Shown: positions 31,006-39,566 of the stretch, piece by piece
How the letters are laid out: each line of letters starts with the position of its first letter
Numbering within the stretch: the first letter of the stretch is position 1
NCBI RefSeq assembly: GCF_014855515.1
Contig: NZ_JACYFK010000001.1
Location: forward strand, 2,046,001-2,110,000
Source of the DNA: Euzebyella marina
Lineage (GTDB): Bacteria > Bacteroidota > Bacteroidia > Flavobacteriales > Flavobacteriaceae
Length of the DNA stretch: 64,000 nt
Reading direction: 5' to 3'
Notes under the pieces: generated by a model
Seen by the model: the letters and a program-made list of their open reading frames with translations, nothing else
Database searches by the model: none
What the model was told of the DNA's origin: nothing
Program-made: the position numbers and the translations under genes

Positions 31006-31110
31006 TACATTATATAGCACTTTACGTCTCTAAAGCCGATGTACACAACATAAATTGGTGTTAACCTACAATCGATGGTATTTTTATCGATACATAGTTG
31101 AATCTACTTT

Positions 31111-32910
31111 ATGAATCGCTTTCAACTAGGCTTACTTTTTCTTCTAATTGGCTTTCAAATGGCCAAGGCACAGGTTTCACCTGATTGTGCCAATGCAATA
31201 CCTATATGTAATGATACCCCGGTCAACGGTGGTACCAATGGCCTGGGAAACGACGATTTTAATGCTGCGGAAACGAGTGGCTGTTTAGAAAGAGCACTTG
31301 AAGGTACGATTGAATCAAACTCTGCATGGTATCGCTTCAGAACAGGTGCTTCGGGGCAATTAGGTTTCAATATTGGTATCGATACCGGTGAAGATTGGGA
31401 TTTTGCCCTGTATCGAACCAATGATTGTGGGGCTTTAGGAGAGCCCATTCGATGCAATTTTTTCGATAATCAAGATGGCAATGCCTTTATCGGTGTTGGT
31501 GAGGATCCTACGGGCGATGACTTGAATGTGCAATATGAAACTTGGCTGGAGGTAGAGCCGGGAGAAGATTATTATTTATTCATCAACAATTTCAGCAATA
31601 ATAATTCGGGTTTTTCTATTCAGTTTTCGGGACAGATATTTGTCACGAACCCATATGATGCGTTGGATTGTTCCATCATAGATAATCTGTTGGGGCCACC
31701 AATTGCAAGTTGTCAAGGAACTATTGTGAACCTTGATGCCACCACATCGAATGCGACGGCCTACAATTGGTTTGTCGATAATGGTAGTGGTTATAATGCT
31801 TTGGTAGGGGAAAACGGCACCAATCTAGCGGTGAGCGTATCGGGTATGTATCGTGTAGAGGTAGTAAGGCCTACAGGAAACCTTTATAGTGATGTACAGG
31901 TCGCTTTCTCGCCCACGCCGACCACCAATCCTGTAGCGGACGATGCTTTTTGCGAAGGGACTGATTTTTATGATTTATCTGTAAAGGATATGGAAGCTTT
32001 GGGCGTTCAAGATCCAAACGATTTCTTGGTAAATTATCACGAAACGCCAGCCGACGCAGCTAATGGAATCAATGCTCTGCCAAAACAGCTTGAGGTTACT
32101 CAAGGTATCCAGACCATTTTTGTTCGCGTCAGTTCTTTGGACAATCCAAGATGTTTTGATGCCTCGCAGAGCTTTCAAATAATCAATCTAGAAACACCGG
32201 AAATAGATTTTGAAACTGAAGCTTACATCTGCGAAAACGCCAACGGCATCACTATAGGTGAAAATAATCCAGACCCAAATTATGCCTATCGGTGGAGTAC
32301 TGGGGAAACAACTCCTGCTATAGTGGTGAATGAAGCAGGGGATTTCACCTTAAATATTTACAATAATCAAGCTGGTTTTAGCTGTGAAAATTCAGCAACT
32401 ATAAGAGTATATGTTTCGAGACCTCCTGTAATAAACGATGTATTGGTTCATGATTTGAGAAATAATAATACAGTAACTGTCTTAACCGAAGACAATCGCA
32501 GTTTACAATTTCAAATTGATGATAGCCCCTTTCAAGAAGCTAATACATTTTATGAAGTCTTACCTGGCAGGCATACAATCAATGTGAATGACCCAAACGG
32601 TTGTGGTATGGTTAGCGAAGATATTATTGTGGTTGGTTTCCCAAGATTCTTTACACCTAATTCGGATGGTTCAAATGATTATTGGCATATTGAGGGAATC
32701 GAAACTTTAGAATCTCCTGTGGTTCATATTTTTGATAGGTTTGGAAAGCTACTTACACAGTTGAACGAAAACAGTGCAGGTTGGGATGGACTCTTAAATG
32801 GAAAGCCCATGCCTGAAACAGACTACTGGTTCAAGCTCACCTATACCAATTTAGAGGGCAACGTAGTTGAGGCCAAATACATCAATAGTCATTTTTCTTT
32901 GAAACGCTAG
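31111..32910 (+). CDS. T9SS type-B sorting-domain protein, 599 residues
   Basis: Signal peptide MNRFQLGLLFLLIGFQMAKA, then an N-terminal domain beginning QVSPDCANAIPICNDTPV with the SAWYRFRTG, IRCNFF and PGEDYYLFINNFSNN elements. Ig-like repeats follow with VYVSRPP-type joints. The C-terminus is a gliding-motility type-B sorting domain: FFTPNSDGSNDYWHIEGIE, IFDRFGKLL, GWDGLLNGKPMPETDYWFK and a final HFSLKR. Exported by SecDF-assisted Sec, then by T9SS to the surface. Its neighbour at 33054 is a clear paralogue. Ligand unknown; adhesin roles are typical for the group. Confidence 0.9.
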   Translation: MNRFQLGLLFLLIGFQMAKAQVSPDCANAIPICNDTPVNGGTNGLGNDDFNAAETSGCLERALEGTIESNSAWYRFRTGASGQLGFNIGIDTGEDWDFALYRTNDCGALGEPIRCNFFDNQDGNAFIGVGEDPTGDDLNVQYETWLEVEPGEDYYLFINNFSNNNSGFSIQFSGQIFVTNPYDALDCSIIDNLLGPPIASCQGTIVNLDATTSNATAYNWFVDNGSGYNALVGENGTNLAVSVSGMYRVEVVRPTGNLYSDVQVAFSPTPTTNPVADDAFCEGTDFYDLSVKDMEALGVQDPNDFLVNYHETPADAANGINALPKQLEVTQGIQTIFVRVSSLDNPRCFDASQSFQIINLETPEIDFETEAYICENANGITIGENNPDPNYAYRWSTGETTPAIVVNEAGDFTLNIYNNQAGFSCENSATIRVYVSRPPVINDVLVHDLRNNNTVTVLTEDNRSLQFQIDDSPFQEANTFYEVLPGRHTINVNDPNGCGMVSEDIIVVGFPRFFTPNSDGSNDYWHIEGIETLESPVVHIFDRFGKLLTQLNENSAGWDGLLNGKPMPETDYWFKLTYTNLEGNVVEAKYINSHFSLKR

Positions 32911-33053
32911 TATGTAGTTCCGGTCTTTAGTAATCCCTTTGAGAGTTTGTAACTGGGTCTTTTGTCGATTAACGGTCTAATTATTAGGTCGAAACATACT
33001 AAATCAAGCTGAGCGAAGTTATACCTACAGGTTCAATCTTAGCTTCCAACTGT

Positions 33054-34475
33054 ATGCGATTTCTTCTAGCCCTTAGCTTAGTATTGCTTTTTGGTCTTCA
33101 ATCCCAAGCGCAAAATTCCCCTGATTGTCGTTCGGCCATTCCTGTATGTGCCGACGCACCGATAATGGGGAGGGCTGACGGCGGTGGTGATATTGACGAT
33201 TTTGATCCGGAAGTGATTACCGAAACAGGTTGTCTCGAAAAAGGGAGCGTCAGTAACGCCAACATAGAAAACAACACTTCTTGGTATGTATTTCGGGCCG
33301 GTACAGGAGGGCAGGTGGGTTTTGATATTGAGGCGCTTCCCTTACCAGGAGAAACCACTATAACTGCTGAATGGGATTTTGCGGTTTATGGTCCCGATGT
33401 TGCCTGTGGGGAAATTAGCAGTGGCCAGGCGCAGCCTATTCGCTGTAATTACGAGGTCAATGGAACTCGGTATACCGGTATTGGGGTTAACCCCGAAGAT
33501 GGCCAGGCAGGTGTACCTTCCACAACTCAAAACCTGAATACTTATGACGAGTGGCTTGATGTATTGCCGGGTGAGGTCTATTATATCTTGATTAACAACT
33601 TTAGCAATAACACCAATAATGACCCTGAAGAATTTATATTGACTTTTACTGGAAATTCGGTAGAAGCGGACCAGAACACGGCTCTAGATTGTACTCTTCG
33701 TGATGAGTTTTTAGGATTGGATATAAACGCTTGCGAAGGCGACCCCGATATTGAATTGGTGGCATTAAATTCGCCTGCTGGCCCCGATATAGCCAATGTC
33801 GCTTGGTCGGTCGATTTTGATGATGATGGTACAATTGATCAACCAATGGGTTCCGGTCCCACGGCGACTCACCTTACCGTTTCTAGCCCAAATTCAGGTC
33901 GTTACTTCGTTGATATTACGACCAGTGAAGGTGCACATTATTTAGATGATATTCTGATAACTTTTTATGGTACGCCTGTTTTGGATAGGGTAGAGCTTCT
34001 CAATTCTAATTTAACTTTAGACCCCGATAGAAACAATATTGAAATTTTTGTTGATGGCGATGGAGATTATGAATATGCCGTTAATGGAGGGGAATTTCAA
34101 GATGATTCCGTTTTTAATGATGTGCCTCCCGGTATCAATACATTGGTCATCAATGATAAAAATGGATGTGGAACTACAGAACCAATCGAGTTTTTGGTGG
34201 TGGGTTATCCTAAATTTTTCACTCCTAATAATGATGGTGCTAACGATACTTGGAATATCAAGGGAATCGAAACATTGAACAATCCCGTGGTATTTGTTTT
34301 TGATCGATACGGAAAGTTATTGGCTCAGTTGAATTCAAATACAGAATGGGACGGAACATACAATGGCAAGCCGTTACCATCCTCTGATTATTGGTTCAGG
34401 TTTGAATATGAGGAAGATGAAGAAGGGGTCGTGGTAGCAAAAAGTACGAGAGCTAATTTCACATTAAAAAGATAG
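33054..34475 (+). CDS. T9SS type-B sorting-domain protein, 473 residues
   Basis: A paralogue of the gene upstream: same opening (QNSPDCRSAIPVCADAPI), NTSWYVFRAGTGGQVGFDIE, PIRCNYEVNG and PGEVYYILINNFSNNTNN. It is shorter by about one Ig-like unit. A central acidic segment, VDFDDDGTIDQPMG, could bind calcium. The C-terminal type-B domain has FFTPNNDGANDTWNIKGIE, FDRYGKLLAQL, EWDGTYNGKPLPSSDYWFR and ends FTLKR. Surface-exposed after T9SS export. The pair probably arose by tandem duplication. Confidence 0.9.
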   Translation: MRFLLALSLVLLFGLQSQAQNSPDCRSAIPVCADAPIMGRADGGGDIDDFDPEVITETGCLEKGSVSNANIENNTSWYVFRAGTGGQVGFDIEALPLPGETTITAEWDFAVYGPDVACGEISSGQAQPIRCNYEVNGTRYTGIGVNPEDGQAGVPSTTQNLNTYDEWLDVLPGEVYYILINNFSNNTNNDPEEFILTFTGNSVEADQNTALDCTLRDEFLGLDINACEGDPDIELVALNSPAGPDIANVAWSVDFDDDGTIDQPMGSGPTATHLTVSSPNSGRYFVDITTSEGAHYLDDILITFYGTPVLDRVELLNSNLTLDPDRNNIEIFVDGDGDYEYAVNGGEFQDDSVFNDVPPGINTLVINDKNGCGTTEPIEFLVVGYPKFFTPNNDGANDTWNIKGIETLNNPVVFVFDRYGKLLAQLNSNTEWDGTYNGKPLPSSDYWFRFEYEEDEEGVVVAKSTRANFTLKR

Positions 34476-34480
34476 ATATA

Positions 34481-34507
34481 AAAAAGCCCCGTAAAGCGGG
34501 GCTTTTT
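34481..34507. terminator. Bidirectional terminator
   Basis: AAAAAGCCCCG pairs with CGGGGCTTTTT around a 5-base loop, between the convergent T9SS and barrel genes. Confidence 0.92.
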
Positions 34508-34538
34508 GGTCTTATGGTTCTGTTCGCGTAATTCTAGC

Positions 34539-36053
34539 CTAAAAATTTAAGGTGTATCCTAGTGTTACATTCGTATTGATTCTATTCAAAACTGCGGGAG
34601 TATTAATACCGGTCGAAAAGAAATATTGCAATACATCTTGTTCACTGCGATTCACGGCAAGGTCAAGACGGCTTCCTCCAAAATTTAATCCAATTCCTCC
34701 GGAAATACCTTGTAGGTCACCTACTATGTTGCCATCTGCATACGGACTCTGTTGGTATCTGTAACCGGCTCGCAGGCTAACCCTTTGAATGCGATATTCG
34801 CCACCGACCCTTAATGAAGAAACGCCGCCAAGTGCTTGCGACATATACTCGTTTTCGCTGGCAAAGGCTGAATCGCTCGTAGGCCTAAGCTCCGCATTCG
34901 ACATATCTTGATATGAGTAATCAAAACTAAGCAAACCGTTTTGCCCAAATACTAAGGCTAAACTTCCCGTTAATTTTGAAGGGGTCTTGATTTGATAATC
35001 AAAAATGCTAATATCCCTCATACCAAAGAAGTAGAAATTAGGGTCTTGGTTAGGGTAGTTAGAGCTAATGCCTTGAGTAAACGAATCGCTCAGCCTGTAC
35101 CATGTAGGAGATTGATAGCTTCCTCCGATTCGAACAAATTGGTTTAATTTGCCAATAGCCCCTAGGCTAAAAGAAAATCCGGAGCCCTCGGTTCTTAAAC
35201 GATTGTCAAATCTTACGGTTCTCAGTTCATCATCTACATTAAAGAAGTCTTCACTATATCTGCTATACTTATCAAAAAGTACGGTGTGGAAATTCATGGC
35301 AGCTCCGAGATAAAGAAAGTCTTCGAACTGTGTTCCTGCATTTACTATCACTTTGCTATTGTAACCTCCTGTTGTCTCCCGATAGTCTTGGTTAACCTCC
35401 GTATAGTTCTCATTCGCAAAATATTCGGTGTTTTCAACTTCGTCTACGGTGGGCTCTATAATGCCGGTCTGAAAACCTAAAAAAGCTTGCTGGCCACCAA
35501 ATCCTAATCCATTGGTCGCTCCAATATCCAGATAGGCATCGCTAACCGTTTCACCGTCCCTAATTCTTAGGTTCTGTAGTTGAATGCCATCGGCATAATT
35601 TAAAAAGTAGTTATCTATTCCTTCTGTTCCGAGGCCACCTGAAATACTGAAATCGTCAAAATTTTGAACGATATCATAATTGATAGCTAAAGAGACTTTT
35701 TTCCAAGAAGAATCGGGGTCTGTAGATTTCCAGACAAATGCCCCTCCTAATTGGTTCATATCTAACGTATTGTTGTCAGATTGCAAAAAGGAACCTCTAT
35801 ATTCTGATTCGGTATTGGTATCGTAGTACGTTCCAGAAATAGTAAATAGGCTGTTGTTGAATACAGCGCTGCCCGCCGGGTTAATGTTGATTGATGACAT
35901 ATCGCCACCTAAAGCACCAAAGGCTCCGCCCATTGCTTGAAATCGGGCTGTACCTTGAAGGTTTTCTTGACTGTATCTAAGAACGTCATCTATGGTCTGT
36001 GCGTTTGAAATAAAGCATGACAATAGCCCTATGAAAGTTAAAATTCTTTTCAT
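34539..36053 (-). CDS. OmpP1/FadL-like outer-membrane barrel protein
   Basis: A 504-residue protein with signal MKRILTFIGLLSCFISNA. The start of the mature chain, DDVLRYSQENLQGTARFQAMGGAFGALGGDMSSININPAGSAVF, is the characteristic plug of the Bacteroidota OmpP1/FadL group. It is followed by many amphipathic strands and a terminal VTLGYTLNF. FadL proteins move hydrophobic compounds across the outer membrane; substrate unknown. It follows the low-complexity lipoprotein after 39 bases and is likely in its operon. Confidence 0.87.
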   Translation of the reverse strand: MKRILTFIGLLSCFISNAQTIDDVLRYSQENLQGTARFQAMGGAFGALGGDMSSININPAGSAVFNNSLFTISGTYYDTNTESEYRGSFLQSDNNTLDMNQLGGAFVWKSTDPDSSWKKVSLAINYDIVQNFDDFSISGGLGTEGIDNYFLNYADGIQLQNLRIRDGETVSDAYLDIGATNGLGFGGQQAFLGFQTGIIEPTVDEVENTEYFANENYTEVNQDYRETTGGYNSKVIVNAGTQFEDFLYLGAAMNFHTVLFDKYSRYSEDFFNVDDELRTVRFDNRLRTEGSGFSFSLGAIGKLNQFVRIGGSYQSPTWYRLSDSFTQGISSNYPNQDPNFYFFGMRDISIFDYQIKTPSKLTGSLALVFGQNGLLSFDYSYQDMSNAELRPTSDSAFASENEYMSQALGGVSSLRVGGEYRIQRVSLRAGYRYQQSPYADGNIVGDLQGISGGIGLNFGGSRLDLAVNRSEQDVLQYFFSTGINTPAVLNRINTNVTLGYTLNF

Positions 36054-36092
36054 TCCTTAATTTTTGAAAAAATAGGTTTAATGATTGAAGGA

Positions 36093-37334
36093 TTAGTTTC
36101 TTCTGCTGCTACCGGGTGAACTTGATCTCGAAGCTCCGCCGCCCGAAGAACGAACTGCTCCTCCTGAGCTTCTGCCAGAACTGTAACTGCTTCCTGAGCT
36201 TCTTCCCGAAGAATATGTGCTAGACCTTGGCGTAGTGCTTCGGTAGCTTTGGTTGCTTCTTGAAGAACTTCTATAGGTGTTGCCATTGTTGGAACTTCTG
36301 CTTGAGGTGCTTGTTCTTGGTGAAGCACTTCTATAGGTTTGAGAGTTACGTGTTGAACTTCTATAGGTTTGTCCGTTTCTAGAAGAGCTGTTGTAAGATG
36401 GTGCCGTTCTAGTGCTGCGACTCGTTCTGTATGATCTGTTTTGGTCAACACCGACTACTCTTCTTGAGGAATATGTGTTGCCATCACTTCGATAAGTTCT
36501 AGAATTTCTATTGGTTGTGGCGGTTCTGCTTACGCCACTTCTTGTTGCTGAACTATAGCCAGATGAAACCCTGTTACGGTTGTTTGCTCCAGCTGTGTTG
36601 TAAGCTACCCTAGAAGCACCTCCAGAAATAGCATTGGTGTTATAGCCCCTTCTAGAGCTGTTATAAACATAATCTCTTCTTCCGTAACCGTAGTTGTTAT
36701 ATCCATTGTAATAACCGTAAGGAGGGCACCAAGTGGCGTAACCGCCCCATCCCCAACCAAAACCGCCGTATGGGTAGTAGCCGGCATAGCCGAAACCACC
36801 CCAGCCCCATGGGCTGTATCGATAACCCCAAAATGGACGGTAGCCGTAGCCCCAACCATTGTAGAAGCCTCCACCCCAGCCCCAGTTGTTCCATAACCAA
36901 GGAGAGCCCCATCCCCAGCCGGCCCAACCGTAGTTGTAGTCGTGAAAATTGACATATACATCGGTAGTGTTATCGCCCCATGCCGCATAACCCGAATAAT
37001 CGTTGGCATTATCGTAATAATCGGTCAATTGACTTTCCTGAATGCTATCGTTCTCTACCGTACTTGAGTAAGAATCAACATCGGTAAATATCTCACCATC
37101 TAGAAGCTCTGCCTGCTGGCCAAAGTAATTGGAATAAGTGCTGCTTCTTTCGGTGTTGTTTTTTTGTGGCGCACGAGTAGGCCTTTCAACACTAACCTCG
37201 TTGCCATTGGCATAAATACCATCATTGTCATAGTAAGATGCCGATTGATAAGAGCCGCAAGATACAGCTAGTGAACCAATTATGCTCAAGAGCATAAAAG
37301 TTCTATATTTTAGGATGGGTAGAGAAGATATCAT
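36093..37334 (-). CDS. Low-complexity lipoprotein: Gly/Tyr/Trp-rich middle, Ser/Arg/Thr-rich tail
   Basis: A 413-residue protein with lipobox LAVSC near residue 26. Residues about 25-115 are an ordinary acidic region. Residues about 130-225 are dominated by glycine, tryptophan and tyrosine, with repeats such as GWGWGSPWLWNNWGWGG. The last 180 residues are Ser/Arg/Thr-rich with tandem NGNTYRSS- and SRNSQTYRS-like units. Such proteins are frequent beside proS in Flavobacteriaceae. I know no function; Trp/Tyr/Gly-rich segments could stick to membranes or form aggregates. Base composition is skewed by the repeats, so alternative frames stay open and mimic genes. Confidence 0.8.
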   Translation of the reverse strand: MISSLPILKYRTFMLLSIIGSLAVSCGSYQSASYYDNDGIYANGNEVSVERPTRAPQKNNTERSSTYSNYFGQQAELLDGEIFTDVDSYSSTVENDSIQESQLTDYYDNANDYSGYAAWGDNTTDVYVNFHDYNYGWAGWGWGSPWLWNNWGWGGGFYNGWGYGYRPFWGYRYSPWGWGGFGYAGYYPYGGFGWGWGGYATWCPPYGYYNGYNNYGYGRRDYVYNSSRRGYNTNAISGGASRVAYNTAGANNRNRVSSGYSSATRSGVSRTATTNRNSRTYRSDGNTYSSRRVVGVDQNRSYRTSRSTRTAPSYNSSSRNGQTYRSSTRNSQTYRSASPRTSTSSRSSNNGNTYRSSSRSNQSYRSTTPRSSTYSSGRSSGSSYSSGRSSGGAVRSSGGGASRSSSPGSSRRN

Positions 37335-37430
37335 GGTCGCAATTTTTTATTGTTGAACATAGTAAAAATAACTAGTTTTACCCAATTATTTTACTAACAT
37401 AGTCACAAGATTTGTGCCAAACTTTCAAGG

Positions 37431-38906
37431 ATGGGTAATAAATTGACCAAGCGGAACGAGGACTATTCCAAGTGGTATAACGAATTGGTAGTGAACGCTG
37501 ATTTAGCTGAAAATTCAGGGGTTCGTGGTTGTATGGTAATCAAACCTTACGGCTTTGCCATTTGGGAGAAAATGCAAGCGGGATTGGATAAGATGTTCAA
37601 GGATACGGGACACGAAAATGCATATTTTCCACTTTTCATACCCAAGTCATATTTAAGTAAAGAAGCCGATCACGTTGAAGGGTTTGCCAAAGAGTGTGCT
37701 GTGGTCACCCATTATAGGCTGAAGAATGCCGAAGACGGTTCGGGTATAGTTGTTGATCCAGATGCGCGCTTGGAGGAGGAACTGATTGTGAGACCCACTT
37801 CTGAAACCATCATTTGGGACACTTACCGAAGGTGGATTCAGTCTTACCGAGACTTGCCATTATTGATCAATCAATGGGCCAATGTAGTACGTTGGGAAAT
37901 GCGAACCAGGTTGTTCTTAAGAACTGCCGAGTTTCTCTGGCAAGAAGGCCATACGGCGCATGCTACCGAAAAAGAGGCTATTGAGGAGGCGGAACAAATG
38001 ATGAACGTTTATGCCGAATTTGCCGAAGGTCATATGGCCATGCCCGTAATCAAGGGGTTGAAGACGGAAAGTGAGCGTTTTGCCGGTGCTCTAGAAACTT
38101 ATTGTATTGAGGCTATGATGCAAGATGGTAAGGCATTGCAAGCAGGTACCTCACATTTTCTTGGTCAGAATTTTGCAAAGGCATTTGATGTTAAATTCGC
38201 AAGCAAGGAAGGAAAGCAAGAGCACGTTTGGGCGACTTCATGGGGAGTTTCAACTCGGTTGATGGGCGCTTTGATCATGACCCACAGTGATGATAATGGT
38301 TTGGTTTTACCTCCAAAATTGGCCCCTATTCAAGTAGTGATCGTTCCTATTTATAAAGGGATGGAGCAGTTGGAGGCCATTGCTGAAAAAATAGGTCCTT
38401 TGTTAAAAGAGTTGAGAGGGAAAGGTATTTCGGTTAAGTTTGATGATAGAGATACCCATAAGCCCGGTTTCAAATTCAATGAATATGAACTGAAAGGTGT
38501 GCCTGTGCGTTTGGCGGTAGGTCAGCGTGATTTGGCGAACGGTACTTTTGAGGTTGCCCGTAGAGATACCTTGACGAAAGAGACTGTTTCAGAAAATGAA
38601 ATAGTTCAGAAAATTAAGTTTCTTCTCGATGATATTCAGAAGAACCTTTATCAAAAGGCTCATGACTTTACTTATGACAATATTACCGAGGTAAATTCGT
38701 ATGATGAGTTTAAGAAGGTGTTAGAGGAGAAAGGCGGATTTGTTTCAGCTCATTGGGATGGCACGATAGAGACAGAAAATAAGATAAAAGAAGAGACAAA
38801 AGCAACTATTAGGTGTATACCCATAGCCGCTAAAAATGAGGAAGGTACATGTCTGGTTTCAGGTAAACCATCTTCTAAAAGAGTACTCTTTGCAAAAGCT
38901 TATTAA
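37431..38906 (+). CDS. proS: Prolyl-tRNA synthetase, short (archaeal/eukaryotic) type
   Basis: A 491-residue class-II synthetase. It lacks the long INS editing domain of the E. coli enzyme and has the extended C-terminal domain of the short type. Motifs include [63 protein letters not shown] and [15 protein letters not shown]. The C-terminus binds zinc in related forms; here only a cysteine pair (residues about 464 and 478) is seen. Charges tRNA-Pro. Divergent from the low-complexity lipoprotein. Confidence 0.95.
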   Translation: MGNKLTKRNEDYSKWYNELVVNADLAENSGVRGCMVIKPYGFAIWEKMQAGLDKMFKDTGHENAYFPLFIPKSYLSKEADHVEGFAKECAVVTHYRLKNAEDGSGIVVDPDARLEEELIVRPTSETIIWDTYRRWIQSYRDLPLLINQWANVVRWEMRTRLFLRTAEFLWQEGHTAHATEKEAIEEAEQMMNVYAEFAEGHMAMPVIKGLKTESERFAGALETYCIEAMMQDGKALQAGTSHFLGQNFAKAFDVKFASKEGKQEHVWATSWGVSTRLMGALIMTHSDDNGLVLPPKLAPIQVVIVPIYKGMEQLEAIAEKIGPLLKELRGKGISVKFDDRDTHKPGFKFNEYELKGVPVRLAVGQRDLANGTFEVARRDTLTKETVSENEIVQKIKFLLDDIQKNLYQKAHDFTYDNITEVNSYDEFKKVLEEKGGFVSAHWDGTIETENKIKEETKATIRCIPIAAKNEEGTCLVSGKPSSKRVLFAKAY

Positions 38907-38923
38907 AAAAATATCATCAGTTG

Positions 38924-38953
38924 TTGCGATAGTAAAAAATAATTGTATTTTTG
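38924..38953 (+). promoter_or_regulatory. tRNA promoter (TTG-N19-TATTTTTG)
   Basis: TTG at 38924-38926 and TATTTTTG at 38946-38953 with 19-base spacing are an exact Bacteroidota consensus promoter. The first tRNA begins 24 bases after the -7 box. Confidence 0.8.
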
Positions 38954-38976
38954 CATCCGCAATTGCATAAAGCAAT

Positions 38977-39048
38977 GGCCCGTTCGTCTAGGGGTTAGGA
39001 CGCCAGGTTTTCATCCTGGTAACAGGGGTTCGATTCCCCTACGGGCTA
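38977..39048 (+). tRNA. tRNA-Glu (anticodon TTC), first copy
   Basis: A complete 72-base cloverleaf without encoded CCA. Acceptor GGCCCGT pairs with ACGGGCT (one G-T). The anticodon arm is CCAGG-TTTTCAT-CCTGG with TTC at 39010-39012, and the T arm is GGGG-TTCGATT-CCCC. Identical in sequence to the copy 65 bases downstream. Confidence 0.97.
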
Positions 39049-39113
39049 CGAAGTGTTTATAGAATGTTGATTTTTATTCTGAAAAGGCTTATTTCTTTCA
39101 GGATTAATCATTT

Positions 39114-39185
39114 GGCCCGTTCGTCTAGGGGTTAGGACGCCAGGTTTTCATCCTGGTAACAGGGGTTCGATTCCCCTACGGGCTA
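39114..39185 (+). tRNA. tRNA-Glu (anticodon TTC), second copy
   Basis: Identical over all 72 bases to the copy at 38977, with the same anticodon. The 65-base spacer is not repeated, so the pair was kept the same by selection or conversion. Likely cotranscribed from the one promoter. Confidence 0.97.
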
Positions 39186-39245
39186 CAAAACCTTGCAGAG
39201 GATTGGTGAAGTTGAAAATTGAAAACTTATAACTAGTAAAGTAAG

Positions 39246-39497
39246 ATGGCAAATCACAAGTCAGCGTTAAAGAGAATTAGAAGAAATGAAGCGGTGCGTC
39301 TTCGTAACCGTTATCAGCACAAAACTGCCCGTAATGCTATTAAGAAGTTACGTGGTGAAGAGAACAAGAAGGATGCTGAGGCACTTTTGCCAAGTGTAGT
39401 TAGTATGATCGATAGATTGGCTAAGCGCAACATCATCCACAGTAATAAAGCGGCTAACTTAAAAAGTAAATTGGCCAAGCATGTTGCTGCATTGTAA
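39246..39497 (+). CDS. rpsT: 30S ribosomal protein S20
   Basis: An 83-residue, lysine/arginine-rich helical protein starting MANHKSALKRIRRNEAVRLRN, the standard S20 opening, and ending AANLKSKLAKHVAAL. Binds 16S rRNA early in 30S assembly. It lies 60 bases after the second tRNA-Glu, so may be on the same transcript. Confidence 0.96.
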   Translation: MANHKSALKRIRRNEAVRLRNRYQHKTARNAIKKLRGEENKKDAEALLPSVVSMIDRLAKRNIIHSNKAANLKSKLAKHVAAL

Positions 39498-39514
39498 TTA
39501 AACTTATTATTGTA

Positions 39515-39550
39515 AAAAAAGCCCCGATAGATATCTATCGGGGCTTTTTT
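39515..39550. terminator. Perfect palindromic bidirectional terminator
   Basis: A 36-base perfect palindrome: A6-GCCCCGATAGAT then its exact reverse complement ending T6, with no unpaired loop bases in the DNA. Serves the convergent rpsT and proA. Confidence 0.93.
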
Positions 39551-39566
39551 ATGAAATTAACCTTTG

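Noticed and set aside
36050-36451. A 133-codon minus-strand frame rich in Glu, Ala and Leu
   Set aside because: It lies in another frame of the low-complexity lipoprotein; the Ser/Arg repeat codons keep alternative frames open. No start context or homology pattern.
36605-37009. A 134-codon minus-strand frame rich in Gly, Ala and Thr
   Set aside because: Same cause: frame shadow of the Gly/Tyr/Trp-rich block.
38900-39250. Tandem repeat as a possible mobile element
   Set aside because: The repeated units are exactly the two tRNA-Glu genes; nothing beyond them is repeated.
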